Under the pieces are notes generated by a model that worked only from the letters and a program-made list of their open reading frames with translations, ran no database searches and was not told where the DNA came from. Made by a program: the position numbers and the translations under genes. 64,000 nt of DNA. Origin: Odontocerum albicorne (taxonomy: Eukaryota > Arthropoda > Insecta > Trichoptera > Odontoceridae). The stretch lies in NCBI GenBank assembly GCA_949825065.1, contig OX463846.1:13577753-13641752 (forward strand), in the 5' to 3' direction. How positions within the stretch are numbered: the first letter of the stretch is position 1; every line of letters starts with the position of its first letter. Positions 54,330-64,000 of this stretch are shown here, piece by piece.

Positions 54330-54965
54330 GTTTCTTGTTCTTAACTTTCTATATTCATTGGAGACTCACAATCATCATGGCTATCTTAACTTTATCTCAA
54401 GCTGCTCAGAATAACTTCTATGTGCTACAGTGGAACCACTCCCTCAGGTTCTCCAGTCAGAAGTTTTTACTTCTTCCCACACTTCGTTTTTCTTGTACCT
54501 TCTCTTACAATATGACTTGGATGATTTAATATTTGCTTCCTCTCATAAAACATCCAAAGTATTCCAATATTCTCCTCTCACTGCCAGTAAGTACTTCTTT
54601 GTCTTTTTATATGCGTCTGGGGAGCATCTTCGTTACACACTTTGTCAATCCAATAAATCTTTAATATTCTTCTGTAGCACTACATTTCAAACGCTTCAAT
54701 TCGTTTTATAGTGGTTTTGGGTGAATGACCAAATCTCCACGCCAAAAAGAAGTATTGAAAATATGTAATATCGTACAAAGCGCATTCTTAATTTGAGGTT
54801 GATTTCTTATTATATTGTAGAATAAATTTTTCATTTTGAAGAAACACTTCCGTACCATCTCAATCCTATTTCTGATTTCCCGGGAACGATCCCACTGACC
54901 ATAAAGCCCAGATCCCGGATACTTGTCTTTACGCACTTTTTCAACGAAACTGAAGTTTTACAACA
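54330..54965 (-). pseudogene. LINE reverse-transcriptase C-terminal region, multiple breaks
   Basis: The minus strand reads, across two frames, SREIRNRIEMVRKCFFKMKN, then LRMRFVRYYIFSILLFGVEI, WSFTQ. This is the EI--RI-MAR--F-KM---L and LR-YV-S-LLYGVE-WTL sequence of an insect LINE reverse transcriptase after its palm. Downstream the frame decays into the charged tail (54400-54640). It is unlike the other LINE families here, which diverge in this region. Confidence 0.65.
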
Positions 54966-55734
54966 TTTTAAAGGAACAATGAGTTATGTAAAAAGGTTCA
55001 AGAATAGGTAGATCAAATTTTTAGTAAAAATTGCATTTCATAACAACACTCCTTTTTTTATATAAAAATGATGTATTATTATCATAAACAATATTTGAAA
55101 AAAATAAACTATTCAATCAGCTAACGCATTGCAAGAAGTTTACTTCATCCTTATAATACCACATATGATATACGAGCTCGTATATGATAGCTATTGATAT
55201 CTATTAAGTAGAAACGTTATTAAATTTAATTTAGCTACTTACATATTGATAAGTGCTTACTTTAGATTGATAAGTAGCTGTAACGGTGTTAGTTTTTCAT
55301 AGTGGCTAGTATCAACACTGTTAAAAATTAAATCAATAAACACAATACGTTATTTTGGTAAACTCGAATTTGTTTAAGTGTCTTTAAAATAACAGACTAT
55401 AAAAATTATGTTTATCATTCCTAGCAGGTTTTTTCGAAGAACCCGTTTACCTAACAATGACCGGTAGTCGAATAGATCGATTGACGTGTTTATGGCTTCT
55501 TGTTAATTCCATGGTATTTTAAAACATTTTTGCTAACCATCGACTATAAAAAATATATTGTAAGAATTTTTCATGGGTGCTACAAAACATTTTCACAACA
55601 GTGAAACTTGCTTTTTTATTTATTTAATAAAGTAATCTAACATATAATTCAAACATTTGCCAACGACTATATATTATACCTATATACAAATGTATATGTT
55701 AAGAACTATTCTAATTTTTATATTATAACTATGA
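54966..55734. other. No recognisable feature
   Basis: AT-rich spacer up to the truncated 5' end of the family H LINE. Confidence 0.4.
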
Positions 55735-56335
55735 ACTAACGCTAAATTCACATACTGTCTCTATTGTACAATATCCTTAACTGTCCCGCCACCCCCTCTT
55801 CTCTCGCCGAAAAAATTCAGCGTCTATCTAATCATGGATTAGCACTACGCTCAAACAGAGATTGTTTATTGGCCTTTCCAGTTCACCACTCCTCTTTTTT
55901 TACGTCGTCCTTTACTGTCCATGCAGTGTGACTCTGGAATCACTTACAAACCAATATAAGACTCGCTCCGTCCTTGGCATGCTTTAAGAAGCAACTAAAA
56001 AAATTCGTAATTTCTAGTCAGTAAAATAACGTGTTTCATTCCCGATTTTTCTTTTTCTTTCCTCTCCACCATCCCTTCCTTTTCTTTTGATTGATGATAT
56101 CTCACTTTATGTGAAAAATAATGTTCGGGTGATTGTCCGTCTTTGTGGGGTTCGTGGGCATATGCTCACGCATGTGTTTATGGATTTCGTGGGGATGGAT
56201 AGTCATTTGAATGATTTAAGCAACCATGTGACTTGCTTCATACACTTTTGCCTGGTTGGTTGGAAGATATTGCGGCCTGGCAATAAGCCCTCAGAATTGT
56301 ATTTGCAATAAAAGTGTTAAATAAGTAAATAACTT
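55735..56335 (+). mobile_element. LINE 3' end, family H, copy 2
   Basis: Same organisation as 5036-5750 on the opposite strand: reverse-transcriptase C-terminus to the stop at 56022, then a 3' UTR with GGATTTCGTGGGGATGGATA, CTGGTTGGTTGGAAGATATT, GGCAATAA and the end TTGTATTTGCAATAAAAGTG, TTAAATAAGTAAATAA. The two copies lie about 50 kb apart in opposite orientation and are substantially similar. Confidence 0.8.
55749..56024 (+). pseudogene. LINE reverse transcriptase, C-terminal part, one nonsense codon
   Basis: The product HILSLLYNILNCPATPSSLA, EKIQRLSNHGLALRSNRD, CLLAFPVHHSSFFTS and KKQLKKFVISSQ is collinear with the minus-strand frame at 5351-5749. The in-frame TGA at 55929-55931 replaces the arginine of ARLWN (CGA to TGA). 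The other copy instead has its stop at the tryptophan, so the two died independently. No palm domain is present. Confidence 0.7.
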
Positions 56336-57070
56336 AATTTTAATTTTTTTACACGTAATTTCCATTTTTAATAATCTAAATATTTAATTCATTAGAAATA
56401 GTTAACACCTACATTCTAACTGACTGATAACTAGATAACAATCTTACAGCTAATTATTTTAATACCAATTATTTAGCATGTACATTTAAGTAGCCTGAAC
56501 GAGTGTATTGTAAAATATAAATTACTCATAATTAACCAAATTCTAAAGATGATTTTCAAAAAATGTTTCAGGTTCAAAAGTGTTTATGAATGTATAAACG
56601 ATTACTGGTTCGTAACCCATCGTGCTATTTCGTTTGATAGAAGATAAGAAACATGATTTTTTTCCAATTATTTCCTAGAGATAAAACATATGTCTTGATC
56701 ATATTAATTTATCAAAGAAACTTGTCTATTTTTTTTTAAATAATTGTTGTTTTACATGTTTGTTTTGAGTCTTAACATATTTACCGATTACGCACACATT
56801 AATATAATGAAAAATATTTAACAATAAGGATATACTTCTTGTTACCCTTTTAATAAAATTGACATATAAGATATTTGGGTTAAAAGTAAACTATTTTGTA
56901 GTAGCAGTTTAATTGCGAGTGCCATTTAAATTGAATATGTTAAACTATTTAATTCGAATATGTTAAGCTTATTAATTCGAATATGTTAAGCTATTTAATT
57001 CGAATAAAAACTGAAACTGTTTTGTACATACATATCATTGGCGAGCAAGAGAGCGATTTTCAGCAAGAAA
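56336..57070. other. Mostly featureless; three ~24-bp repeats
   Basis: At 56930-57005 TTAATTCGAATATGTTAAGC recurs three times with slight variation. The rest is AT-rich with no motif. Confidence 0.5.
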
Positions 57071-57074
57071 GATA

Positions 57075-57240
57075 AAACAAATCAAAGAGACAATAACTTT
57101 CTCATTGGCTGCAGCAATCATCACAATTCAGGACAGAGAAGAGTGGAGGGGAATCATCCGCTCTGTTCCAGATTATCGGGGAACCACGACGTTCAGCTAT
57201 GAAAAATTCGAGTTAGAAGTAAATTTAATTACACAAAGTT
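57075..57240 (+). pseudogene. LINE C-terminal scrap
   Basis: The frame contains IQDREEWRGIIRSVPDYRGT, the AQDRE-WR--I-SVP ending found at the C-terminus of several insect LINE polyproteins. Nothing upstream can be joined to it confidently. Confidence 0.5.
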
Positions 57241-58038
57241 GCAAAATTAAGATTCATGAAAACTTTTTTGTATATTCATATCATTTTCAGATGTTGAATC
57301 TAAAACTAAACTCACTTTTTCTCTATCATTTTCACCGCAACCTACATTAGCGTTTTATCTTAATTAAGGTAGGCAGCGTTATTGAATGTAATCAAATAAA
57401 ATATGTTCTCTACGAAATAATGAATATATTTATTACAAAAAACTACATGATTATCGTTAATAACAAGTTTACTTTAGTCAAAGGCCTTGTACTGCCTTTT
57501 TCTCTCACCTGTGAGTTTAATGCATATTTAATTATGTTATATTTAATTTAGAAGTAATTATTTAACATTAATTCAGTACATATAGCTATCATAATTGAAA
57601 CAATTAAAATTCATATAAGAATTTAGAATGTTGAAAAGGTGTTTGTTGGCTGTATATTAATTAATGGTGATTCTAACAATCTTACCAAATAGTTCTCATT
57701 AGTACGGGTAGCAGAATTATTTTGTTTTGCGCAAAAGTTGAACATCTAAGTTTAGAATAAACATTTTATCCTCCACTTTTGGGGAAAATACAGTCAATGA
57801 ATTGAAATGTAAAATGTATCGCGATTAATGTGGTCGAGTTTGATTTTTTATGGAGTTACATATAGAAAATTGAAAATATCGATTTTAACACCTTTTAAAA
57901 TGGTAAAAGCCTTTATTAGAAAAAGCAATCTTGAGGGCTTTTTGGCGGGAAAAACGTTTTCGCAGTATGAAAAAGTGACATCAAAGGGAAAAATAATAAA
58001 GAGTCATAATAATACGTCACTTCCACTCCTCAGTTATA
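57241..58038. other. No recognisable feature
   Basis: AT-rich. The 81-codon frame at 57828-58073 ends in the G-run and has no motif. Confidence 0.4.
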
Positions 58039-58060
58039 GGGGGTCTTGGGGGGGGGGGGG
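58039..58060 (+). other. G-run, GGGGG-TCTT-G13
   Basis: Five Gs, TCTT, then thirteen Gs: the only long G tract in this AT-rich window. It could fold as a G-quadruplex, or the run length could be an assembly uncertainty. Confidence 0.7.
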
Positions 58061-58399
58061 TGCCAAATACTGAGGCGAGCCCTGTCGACATCTTGATGGC
58101 TTATCAAGCTTTCAAATGTTGTTCACAGACGTACCTATTTCAAATTGTTTGAACTCTCACAATGTCGACAGTAAATCAATTTTTCACAATTTAAAAAGCA
58201 AAATAAAAACTACTTTTGATTTTTCATCCCCTTTTTCATGTTTTACAAGATAAGGGTGTCAAAATATTACCATAAGTGTTCGATTCGAAATTGTATATAT
58301 TTTCAATTTTTATATTATAACTATATTAATAATTTATTCCAACAAGTACGCAAGGGCAATGCTCAATACAACACAATGTAAAACAATATATACATACCA

Positions 58400-58595
58400 T
58401 AACACCGTTTCCCTGTCGGGGTATTCAGAGAGGACATACTTTCCTATCTCGACACAGGTATTTTGCCTATTCCACATTCAAACACCTTCTCATACAATAA
58501 TTACGATTTCTGTGTACATTTACTTTTTTCCACAAATCATTAATTTGATTCAACCACACTTTCCTTGGTCTTCCTCTACCACGCAAAAATACACA
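58400..58595 (-). mobile_element. Decayed LINE tail, minus strand
   Basis: Minus-strand translation gives RGRGRPRKVWLNQINDLWKK, then NRNYCMRRCLNVE-AKYLC and RDRKVCPLSEYPDRE, a well-preserved set of tail blocks with frame breaks between them. Confidence 0.65.
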
Positions 58596-58615
58596 TGTAA
58601 TAAAAATGATATAGA

Positions 58616-58809
58616 TGTAAAGTACCCTGCGGTAAGTGATACACATCGGGCTTAAGAATGAGACAGTCGGCCATAATCAGCTAACTTCGGCTTTGTAAAG
58701 CGTTGTCTGTCACTTGACGACTGACTCTACAAAGTCGAAGTTAACCGATTATGGCAAACAGTCTCTTTCTTAAGCCTGATGTGTATTACTTACCGCCGGG
58801 TACTTTAAG
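58616..58809. mobile_element. Foldback element, ~194 bp
   Basis: Arms of about 80 bp: TAAAGTACCCTGCGGTAAGT, GATACACATCGGGCTTAAGA, CGGCCATAATCAGCTAACTT, CGGCTTTGTA on the left are matched inverted at 58727-58809 with roughly one mismatch in ten. A spacer of about 26 bp separates them. It is a non-autonomous foldback or MITE with no gene; TA/TTA flanks make the target duplication ambiguous. Confidence 0.9.
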
Positions 58810-60429
58810 TTCATATATAATTATTTAAAAAAAAATAATTCAATTGGAATAAAAAAACCTTTTGAGAATAATTATTCATCTAGTCACTAACAGCATTCTT
58901 TAGTAGCATATCATTAATTATTGTCATACAATATCTCTAATTAATACGTTATAAATTCGTGTTGTACTCTCATGCATTCTCCATGTGCGTTGTCTTAGAA
59001 AATCATCAAAAACCTGACTAACGTATTTGGGCGAATATTTCTGAAGCCCTACGATATATTTGCAGACCAAATATAATTCGATATGCATCAATGAACTTTG
59101 AGTTCATTTAAATTTATCTGGACATAATTTACCCACAACGTTTGCTCGAGTACCATGACAAATGAAGATACATATTTGGTTATTCTGTTTCCACCTTAAT
59201 TTTAATAGCATGGCCATTTATTTGTTTTTCCAGGTTCCAATGTCTAGATTAATTTGTTTTTAAATGTTAATTAGTATTCATTCATATAAATATTAAATTT
59301 TCAGCTTTGATGGTTAGGTCATGAAAATAATAATTGAATAATAAAAGATATATTTTATTTGGCAGTAAAACTGTCAGCTTTACTTAAAAGTTATTCTAAG
59401 AAAAATAACACTGTCGGCGTTTTCTCTTAACAAGTTTCAGCCTTGAAAATCATAGTTAAATTTTAAATTCATAAATCGTAAAATTTCAAAGCAACCACAT
59501 CAAAGTTGTAACAAGGTGTTACCAGTGCTACAAAGCAATAAACCAACACGCCTTGTTCTTTGTGTTGCCACTTGGTATACGAGTAGTGGAAGATTTGTTA
59601 TGAAGTGGTTTGAGTCTTGGAAAAAGGAGTGTGCTGAATTGGCCGCAGTTTATGAAAGGTCTTCAAACAAAAAGTGACATCTGGCGGATAATAAATTATT
59701 AATATTCATGGCTCGTTTCCCGCGTATTTGCGAAAAGAATGGGCAGAAGGATGAAGGGGTGTGCTACATTTGAAAATTATATTGAATTAAAAAAATAATT
59801 TAAATGTAAATAATGCGATATCAGATTGTACCCACTTGACTAAGCTCGAACATAATACGATTATTTCTGAGTATTACTTGTTAGAAAAAAATATTAAATT
59901 ATTGGAAAGAATATACATGATTTAATAGTAGAAGAATTGTTTTATAAGTTCATTTATGTAGCATATCAGCGCGTAAGTTAAACAATATACATATTATGAA
60001 GATGTTTTGCGTTTATACTGTAAAATAAATACATTTAAATAACACACAAAATGAATGAGTGCCGAAAAAACATGTATATCATATATATTTGTATGTCTGA
60101 AGTACGTTTGAGTAAAGGAAGCTGAATTGATAATTTCAAAAGAAGGGAAAGTTTAGAAAATTTATAAAAATATTAAACTTATACTCGAAAATAAGTATGC
60201 CCGGAAAACAGATGTGCGATACATTTTCTGCATTCTCCATAAATTATAACGTATGGATGGATATTTTATCATTTGAAATGTGATAAAAAGAAAAAAAGGG
60301 GTGATGGGGAAAAACTTCTAACAGAAAAAAATTAAAGATGAAAATTTCTTGCTTTCCATTGCATATACTTAGTGGTATATATGTGCACGTAAAAAATAGA
60401 ATATGAAATATACAAATTTAATCATTAAT
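58810..60429. other. No recognisable feature
   Basis: About 1.6 kb of AT-rich sequence with one TACGAGTA word (59578). Confidence 0.4.
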
Positions 60430-60715
60430 ACATTATATATTTGAAGAATACGCCGTTGATGTAAAAGGGACTGGAGTGGCTACAGGGTTTCCCCTGAATG
60501 GCTTGACGTTTGGAAGAATTAGGCCCATTTGTCTGTGTTTTCTGAGCTTTCCCCTGCAGGCGGCCCTGACGACCGGGCCTTTATTCAAATACCTCAAAAA
60601 TAAAAAGACGCGTCTCAAAACACACTATGACAGGAGTACAGGTGGTGCACGAAAAACGGACTGTTTACTTTCAATTATATTTTTCATCCATGCGAATATA
60701 TACCACTTCTAGTTT
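60430..60715. other. Unidentified less AT-rich stretch
   Basis: Opposed frames at 60433-60618 (minus) and 60476-60712 (plus) lie in DNA with raised GC at 60470-60620. I recognise neither product. It may be an old coding fragment. Confidence 0.3.
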
Positions 60716-61477
60716 ATTGAAAAATACTATCAGAAACAGACAGACGTTGCATTTTCATTGACTCGCAACCCAATGGGACAGAAGATCTAGTTTAATTAAA
60801 TAAATTGCAGGTTATTGATACAAACACAATAATAACTAACATTTATGTTTATATACCAATATTTGTGAAATATGAGAAAAACAAATTTTTCTTTGTATGA
60901 TTTTCATAAGAAAAGTATCGTTTGTAGCAAAGTATCGTATGGTGTATAAATAATTCATCTCATGTTTCAAGAAACACACATCAAACAGCTCGTGAACACT
61001 AGTATGTACTCGAAGTTCACGATTTAGATTTACGCGCGTAAACAGTGAGCTAACTTACCTAAGCCCTGTTTATTATGTGCATTCTGTATACAGTGAGGCA
61101 AGTTTATGTTTATTCATACAAAATGAAGGGTAGAGAAAGTTCAAGCAGTTCCACTATTGGAAATTTCACTCTTGATCACTTACATATAAACTATTCTTTA
61201 ATCCACTCTCCATCAACTGGGACTGTTATTTATTCGCCATGAAACCGTTACTTTCTTGCTCCAAGTATTTTAGAGTGATTACTGAGAAACGATAAAACTC
61301 CGCATCCGTACCAAGATGAACGTCTTTAATCGAACGATGAACCCGATCCCAAGCCCGTATAAAGATGAGGGACTCCTTTTCTAAAACCCTTCCCTTCCCT
61401 ATCAATTAACCTCCCACCCTCAATCCTCTACGTATTCATTTTCTTTTTGTCCTATCCTTATTCATAATGACACCCAA
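60716..61477. other. No recognisable feature
   Basis: AT-rich, no motif. Confidence 0.4.
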
Positions 61478-61645
61478 CATTCTGGTGTGCTCCAATCATC
61501 TTAGGTGTGCCATCTAATCCAGTACAGTGGTGCGGATGGGGAATTTGTTAGTGTGCAACGGCTCATTTACTTAAAACAAATTCTACGGCACAGCTTCGCT
61601 TTCCAACTGAACGATGACGTTGGAATGGCGAGAGGAATAATAACG
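61478..61645 (+). mobile_element. SINE family D, copy 4, 3' half only
   Basis: GGTGTGCTCCAATCATCTTA, GGCTCATTTACTTA, ACGGCACAGCTTCGCTTTCC and GACGTTGGAATGGCGAGAGG match 33415-33600, and the copy ends in an ACGACGACG tail. The tRNA-like head is missing. Confidence 0.75.
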
Positions 61646-61879
61646 ACGACGACGTTTCAGAGATGAAGAAGTGGGCTTTATTTTTATTTATATGTTTATA
61701 TTACGTCGTAATTTCCAGCGATCTTCGGAAATAGACTATCATATAACACTTTTGATATATTTGGTAAATCTTATTGAATATATTATGCTACTAGCTGTAC
61801 CCGGCCTCGCGTTGCTGTGGCTCAGTCTGGTTAAATGGAAAATAAAGAAAAGAGAAAGCACACGTTTCTAAGATGTTTA

Positions 61880-62045
61880 ATAACTCTCAGCCTGTCGCGT
61901 TCATTCTGTTGAGAACGAAGCAGATCTGAAGCTGTAGAACGCGATCGCCGTGCTCGCAACCGTGCATCCTCAAGTCTGGCTGCACGTCTCTCTGCTGCTT
62001 CCTCGGCATTTTGATGAACTAAAGCAGATCGATTGCACTGAAAAA
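61880..62045 (-). pseudogene. Charged Helitron-type coding fragment
   Basis: AEEAAERRAARLEDARLRAR and STASDLLRSQQNERDRLR form an arginine/glutamate-rich helical run like the N-terminal regions of some Helitron polyproteins. The DNA encoding DLLRSQQNERD-R recurs at 62812-62880. It lies 3' of the helicase piece, opposite to the order of an intact element, so the copy is rearranged. Confidence 0.45.
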
Positions 62046-62089
62046 GAAGAAAGAAAGTTATAACAAAAACATACAAAATTGCGAAACAT

Positions 62090-62368
62090 TAAAAAAGGAA
62101 CTGAATAATATTGTTGTTCGTAGACGTCTTTGTTCTTGACGGCAAGAATAGCTCGTTCACTCAGCCAATCGTGATTCTTATAATTGATTTGAATATTGGG
62201 AAATACTTTTTCAACCAATTCTTCTTTTGACGTCACTAAATTGTTGAAGTTATGAGGCAATGCAATTCGTCCTGAGGTCATATCCACAGGCACCTTTCCG
62301 TTCCCAATTTCCAACAATTGATGTGAGAACATCTCAGCTGATCGATCGTTTTGCAGCTGGACACGCAT
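62090..62368 (-). pseudogene. Helitron Pif1-type helicase fragment
   Basis: The minus-strand frame reads NDRSAEMFSHQLLEIGNGKV, PVDMTSGRIALPHNF, LVTSKEELVEKVFPNIQINY and NHDWLSERAILAVKNKDVYE. This is the segment between the early helicase motifs and the ERAIL-NDV block in eukaryotic Helitron helicases (superfamily 1, Pif1-like). The frame is open for about 95 codons but lacks the ATP-binding and later motifs. It then runs into unrelated sequence at about 62090. Confidence 0.85.
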
Positions 62369-62695
62369 TTGTCAAATATTTGTCAAATAGGAGTATTATT
62401 AAGGAAATATTTGTCAAATGGGAGTATTGTTAAGGAAATACAGATATAATTGGAACTAATTAAATGTTAAGAAAATACAGAGATTATTGGAATTAATTAA
62501 AGGTTAAGGAAAGAAAGATAGATAATTGTAACTAATTAAATGTTAAGGGAAGACAAATATATAATTGTTATTAATTAAATGTTATGGAAAGACAGAGAGA
62601 TAATTGTAACTTATTAAATGTAAAGGGAAGAGAGAGATAATTGTAACTAATTAAATGTTAAGGGAAGACAAATAGATAATTGGAATAATTAAAAA
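62367..62695. repeat. Composite minisatellite inside the Helitron
   Basis: First TTTGTCAAATGGGAGTATTG plus TTAAGGAAATA (32 bp) occurs twice (62375-62440), then a 37-39-bp unit, ACTAATTAAATGTTAAGGGA followed by AGACA-A-AGATAATTGTA, repeats about seven times to 62695. Tandem arrays are frequent inside Helitrons. Confidence 0.85.
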
Positions 62696-63279
62696 AAATC
62701 TCCATTTCTACATGCGATTTGATAGATTTTGAAATATAAACATAGAGATAAAATTAATTTCTATATAAAAAAGTTACTTTTGATATTTCTACTGGCGTCT
62801 TCCGGCCCCTCTCAGCTTATCGCGTTCATTTTGTTGAGAACGAAGCAGTTCTGAATCTGCAGAACGCGATCGCCGTTTCGCTCGTTCGCTTACATGACAT
62901 AACCTGTAAATGAGCAATGTTTAGTATTGCGTGATCAATTCAAATGCAACCTTTTTTCAAAATTTCAAAGCAATCGCTGAAGAACTTTCGGAGATTTTCA
63001 ATTAACGAACATTTACATTTTTATTTATATAGATTAAATATTAATTTAATATAAGGGTCGATTCTAATAAATAGCAAGTTATTTCGGTAAATACATTACA
63101 AAAAACTAACAATAATGACAAATTAATACATATTGTTACAAATTAGCAAAAATGTGGCAGTTCGTTAAAATCAAATGTGACGTTTGTCAAAAGTTTACGT
63201 TAGTTGCATGAAACTTTTAATAATTCAAATGTATAAAACATACACAAATACATACCATGAATTTAAATGAAAATCAATC

Positions 63280-63847
63280 AACTCAGTTCAAATTCGCCGC
63301 TAATTGCACTGAAAAATAAGAAAAAACAGTTTAAAAAAACCGAAATGAAAGAGCGCAGCTATTATTAGGACGCTACAGTACAAAATGGCGGATACAATTT
63401 TTGTATATCGTGTGTTGCTTTTATGTCCAAACAGATGGCCCTATTTTTCAATACACGTATTTGAAAATTTTATATTTATTATTTAATATTTAATATTTAA
63501 TATTTATTATTTAATATTTAATTATTTAATATTTAATTATTTAATATTTAAGAAAAATAAAAGAAAAACAATTAAAAACGAAATAAAAGAATCAAAAACG
63601 TCGAAAATGCAATGTGACATAACTGTCAATGAGAATTGTTTAGTTTGCGTGTGTCGCTGCAGGGGGCGCTCACATTATGTCGTCTGTTTTATATACTTTT
63701 TTATATGCAACTGTATATAAAAAAATATATATAAACATGCTTGTATACGAATGCAACCTTTTGTCAAAATTTCAAAGCAATCGGTGAAGAACTTTCGGAG
63801 ATTAGAGATTTTCAATTAACCAACGTTTACATTTTTATTTATACAGA
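63280..63847 (-). mobile_element. 5' part of a second Helitron
   Basis: The minus strand starts TCTGTATAAATAAAAATG at 63847 and continues through AATCTCCGAAAGTTCTTCAC, CGATTGCTTTGAAATTTTGA, matching the 5' end of the first copy (63033-62945). The block ATTGCACTGAAAAATAAG at 63305 matches 62035-62050. No CTRR end was found for it, so it is truncated or continuous with the first copy. Confidence 0.6.
63474..63550. repeat. TTTAATATT simple repeat
   Basis: ATTTAATATTTAATATTTA-type units tile about 75 bp. Confidence 0.9.
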
Positions 63848-64000
63848 ATTGTTATAATTTCCAATTAACTAGAAATATATTAGAAGACATCTATTTTTTA
63901 TGTATACCATTCGGAATCAATCTGAAATTTTGGGCGAAATCGAAGCTTTCTACCATTGGGTCATGGATATTTTATTATTATTTTTTATACATTTCTCAGT
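63848..64000. other. No recognisable feature
   Basis: AT-rich end of window. Confidence 0.4.

Larger units (their letters stand above)
61791..63033 (-). mobile_element. Helitron-derived element, 1,243 bp
   Basis: On the minus strand it starts TCTATATAAATAAAAATG at 63033, preceded by A, and ends in CTAG at 61794-61791 after GGCCGGGTACAG, followed by T. TC start, CTRR end and insertion between A and T are Helitron hallmarks. The outer sequences (AATCTCCGAAAGTTCTTCAG; GCAACGCGAGGCCGGGTACA) are of a type common in insect Helitrons. It holds a helicase fragment, a repeated charged-protein fragment and a minisatellite. No Rep/HUH domain is present. Confidence 0.7.

Noticed and set aside
60433..60712. 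Conserved small gene in a GC-raised patch
   Set aside because: Opposite-strand frames are equally long and neither product is recognisable, so there is no basis for a call.
1..64000. Telomeric TTAGG arrays or bacterial-style operons
   Set aside because: No tandem TTAGG and no clustered same-strand long frames are present anywhere in the window.

Overview
This window is AT-rich eukaryotic DNA with no host gene that I can support. The mobile-element spectrum (three mariner-type elements with TA target duplications, a hAT with an 8-bp duplication, a piggyBac-type MITE, a PIF/Harbinger-like element with a MADF exon, Helitron ends, several tRNA-derived SINE families and many 5'-truncated LINEs) points to an arthropod, most likely an insect. 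I cannot name the species. No rRNA gene, intact tRNA gene, CRISPR array or bacterial-style operon is visible. Nearly every long open frame that carries a family signature is a decayed transposon gene.

Layout. 0-5 kb: a degenerate 31-bp tandem array, two LINE tails, a terminal-inverted-repeat element, and a duplicated unit interrupted by the MADF element. 5-9 kb: a LINE 3' end, a 96-bp satellite, a SINE split by a piggyBac-type MITE, and two dispersed families (B and C), the latter with a hammerhead-like core. 10-16 kb: a SINE interrupted by another repeat, a 1.29-kb mariner with one nonsense codon, and LINE fragments. 16-29 kb: LINE tails, tRNA-derived SINEs, a row of CACGTG sites, long hairpins and a small TIR element. 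29-37 kb: a second mariner set in a LINE tail, a 41-bp minisatellite, a SINE, and an endonuclease/reverse-transcriptase LINE copy. 37-45 kb: SINEs, an RT fragment, a LINE tail duplication and a third Tc1/mariner-type element with its third catalytic residue lost. 46-54 kb: further copies of families A, B, C and E, LINE tails, and a hAT inserted in family C. 54-64 kb: LINE fragments, a second copy of the 5-kb LINE 3' end, a foldback element, a SINE 3' half, and Helitron-derived DNA with a Pif1-type helicase piece.

How the parts relate. DNA transposons here are non-autonomous or mutated. The tRNA-derived SINEs end in a tail that resembles the 3' end of the LINE at 5.0 and 55.7 kb, so that LINE probably supplied their reverse transcriptase. 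Several insertions are nested and give a relative age order. All family assignments rest on motifs and repeat comparisons read by eye; none was computed.
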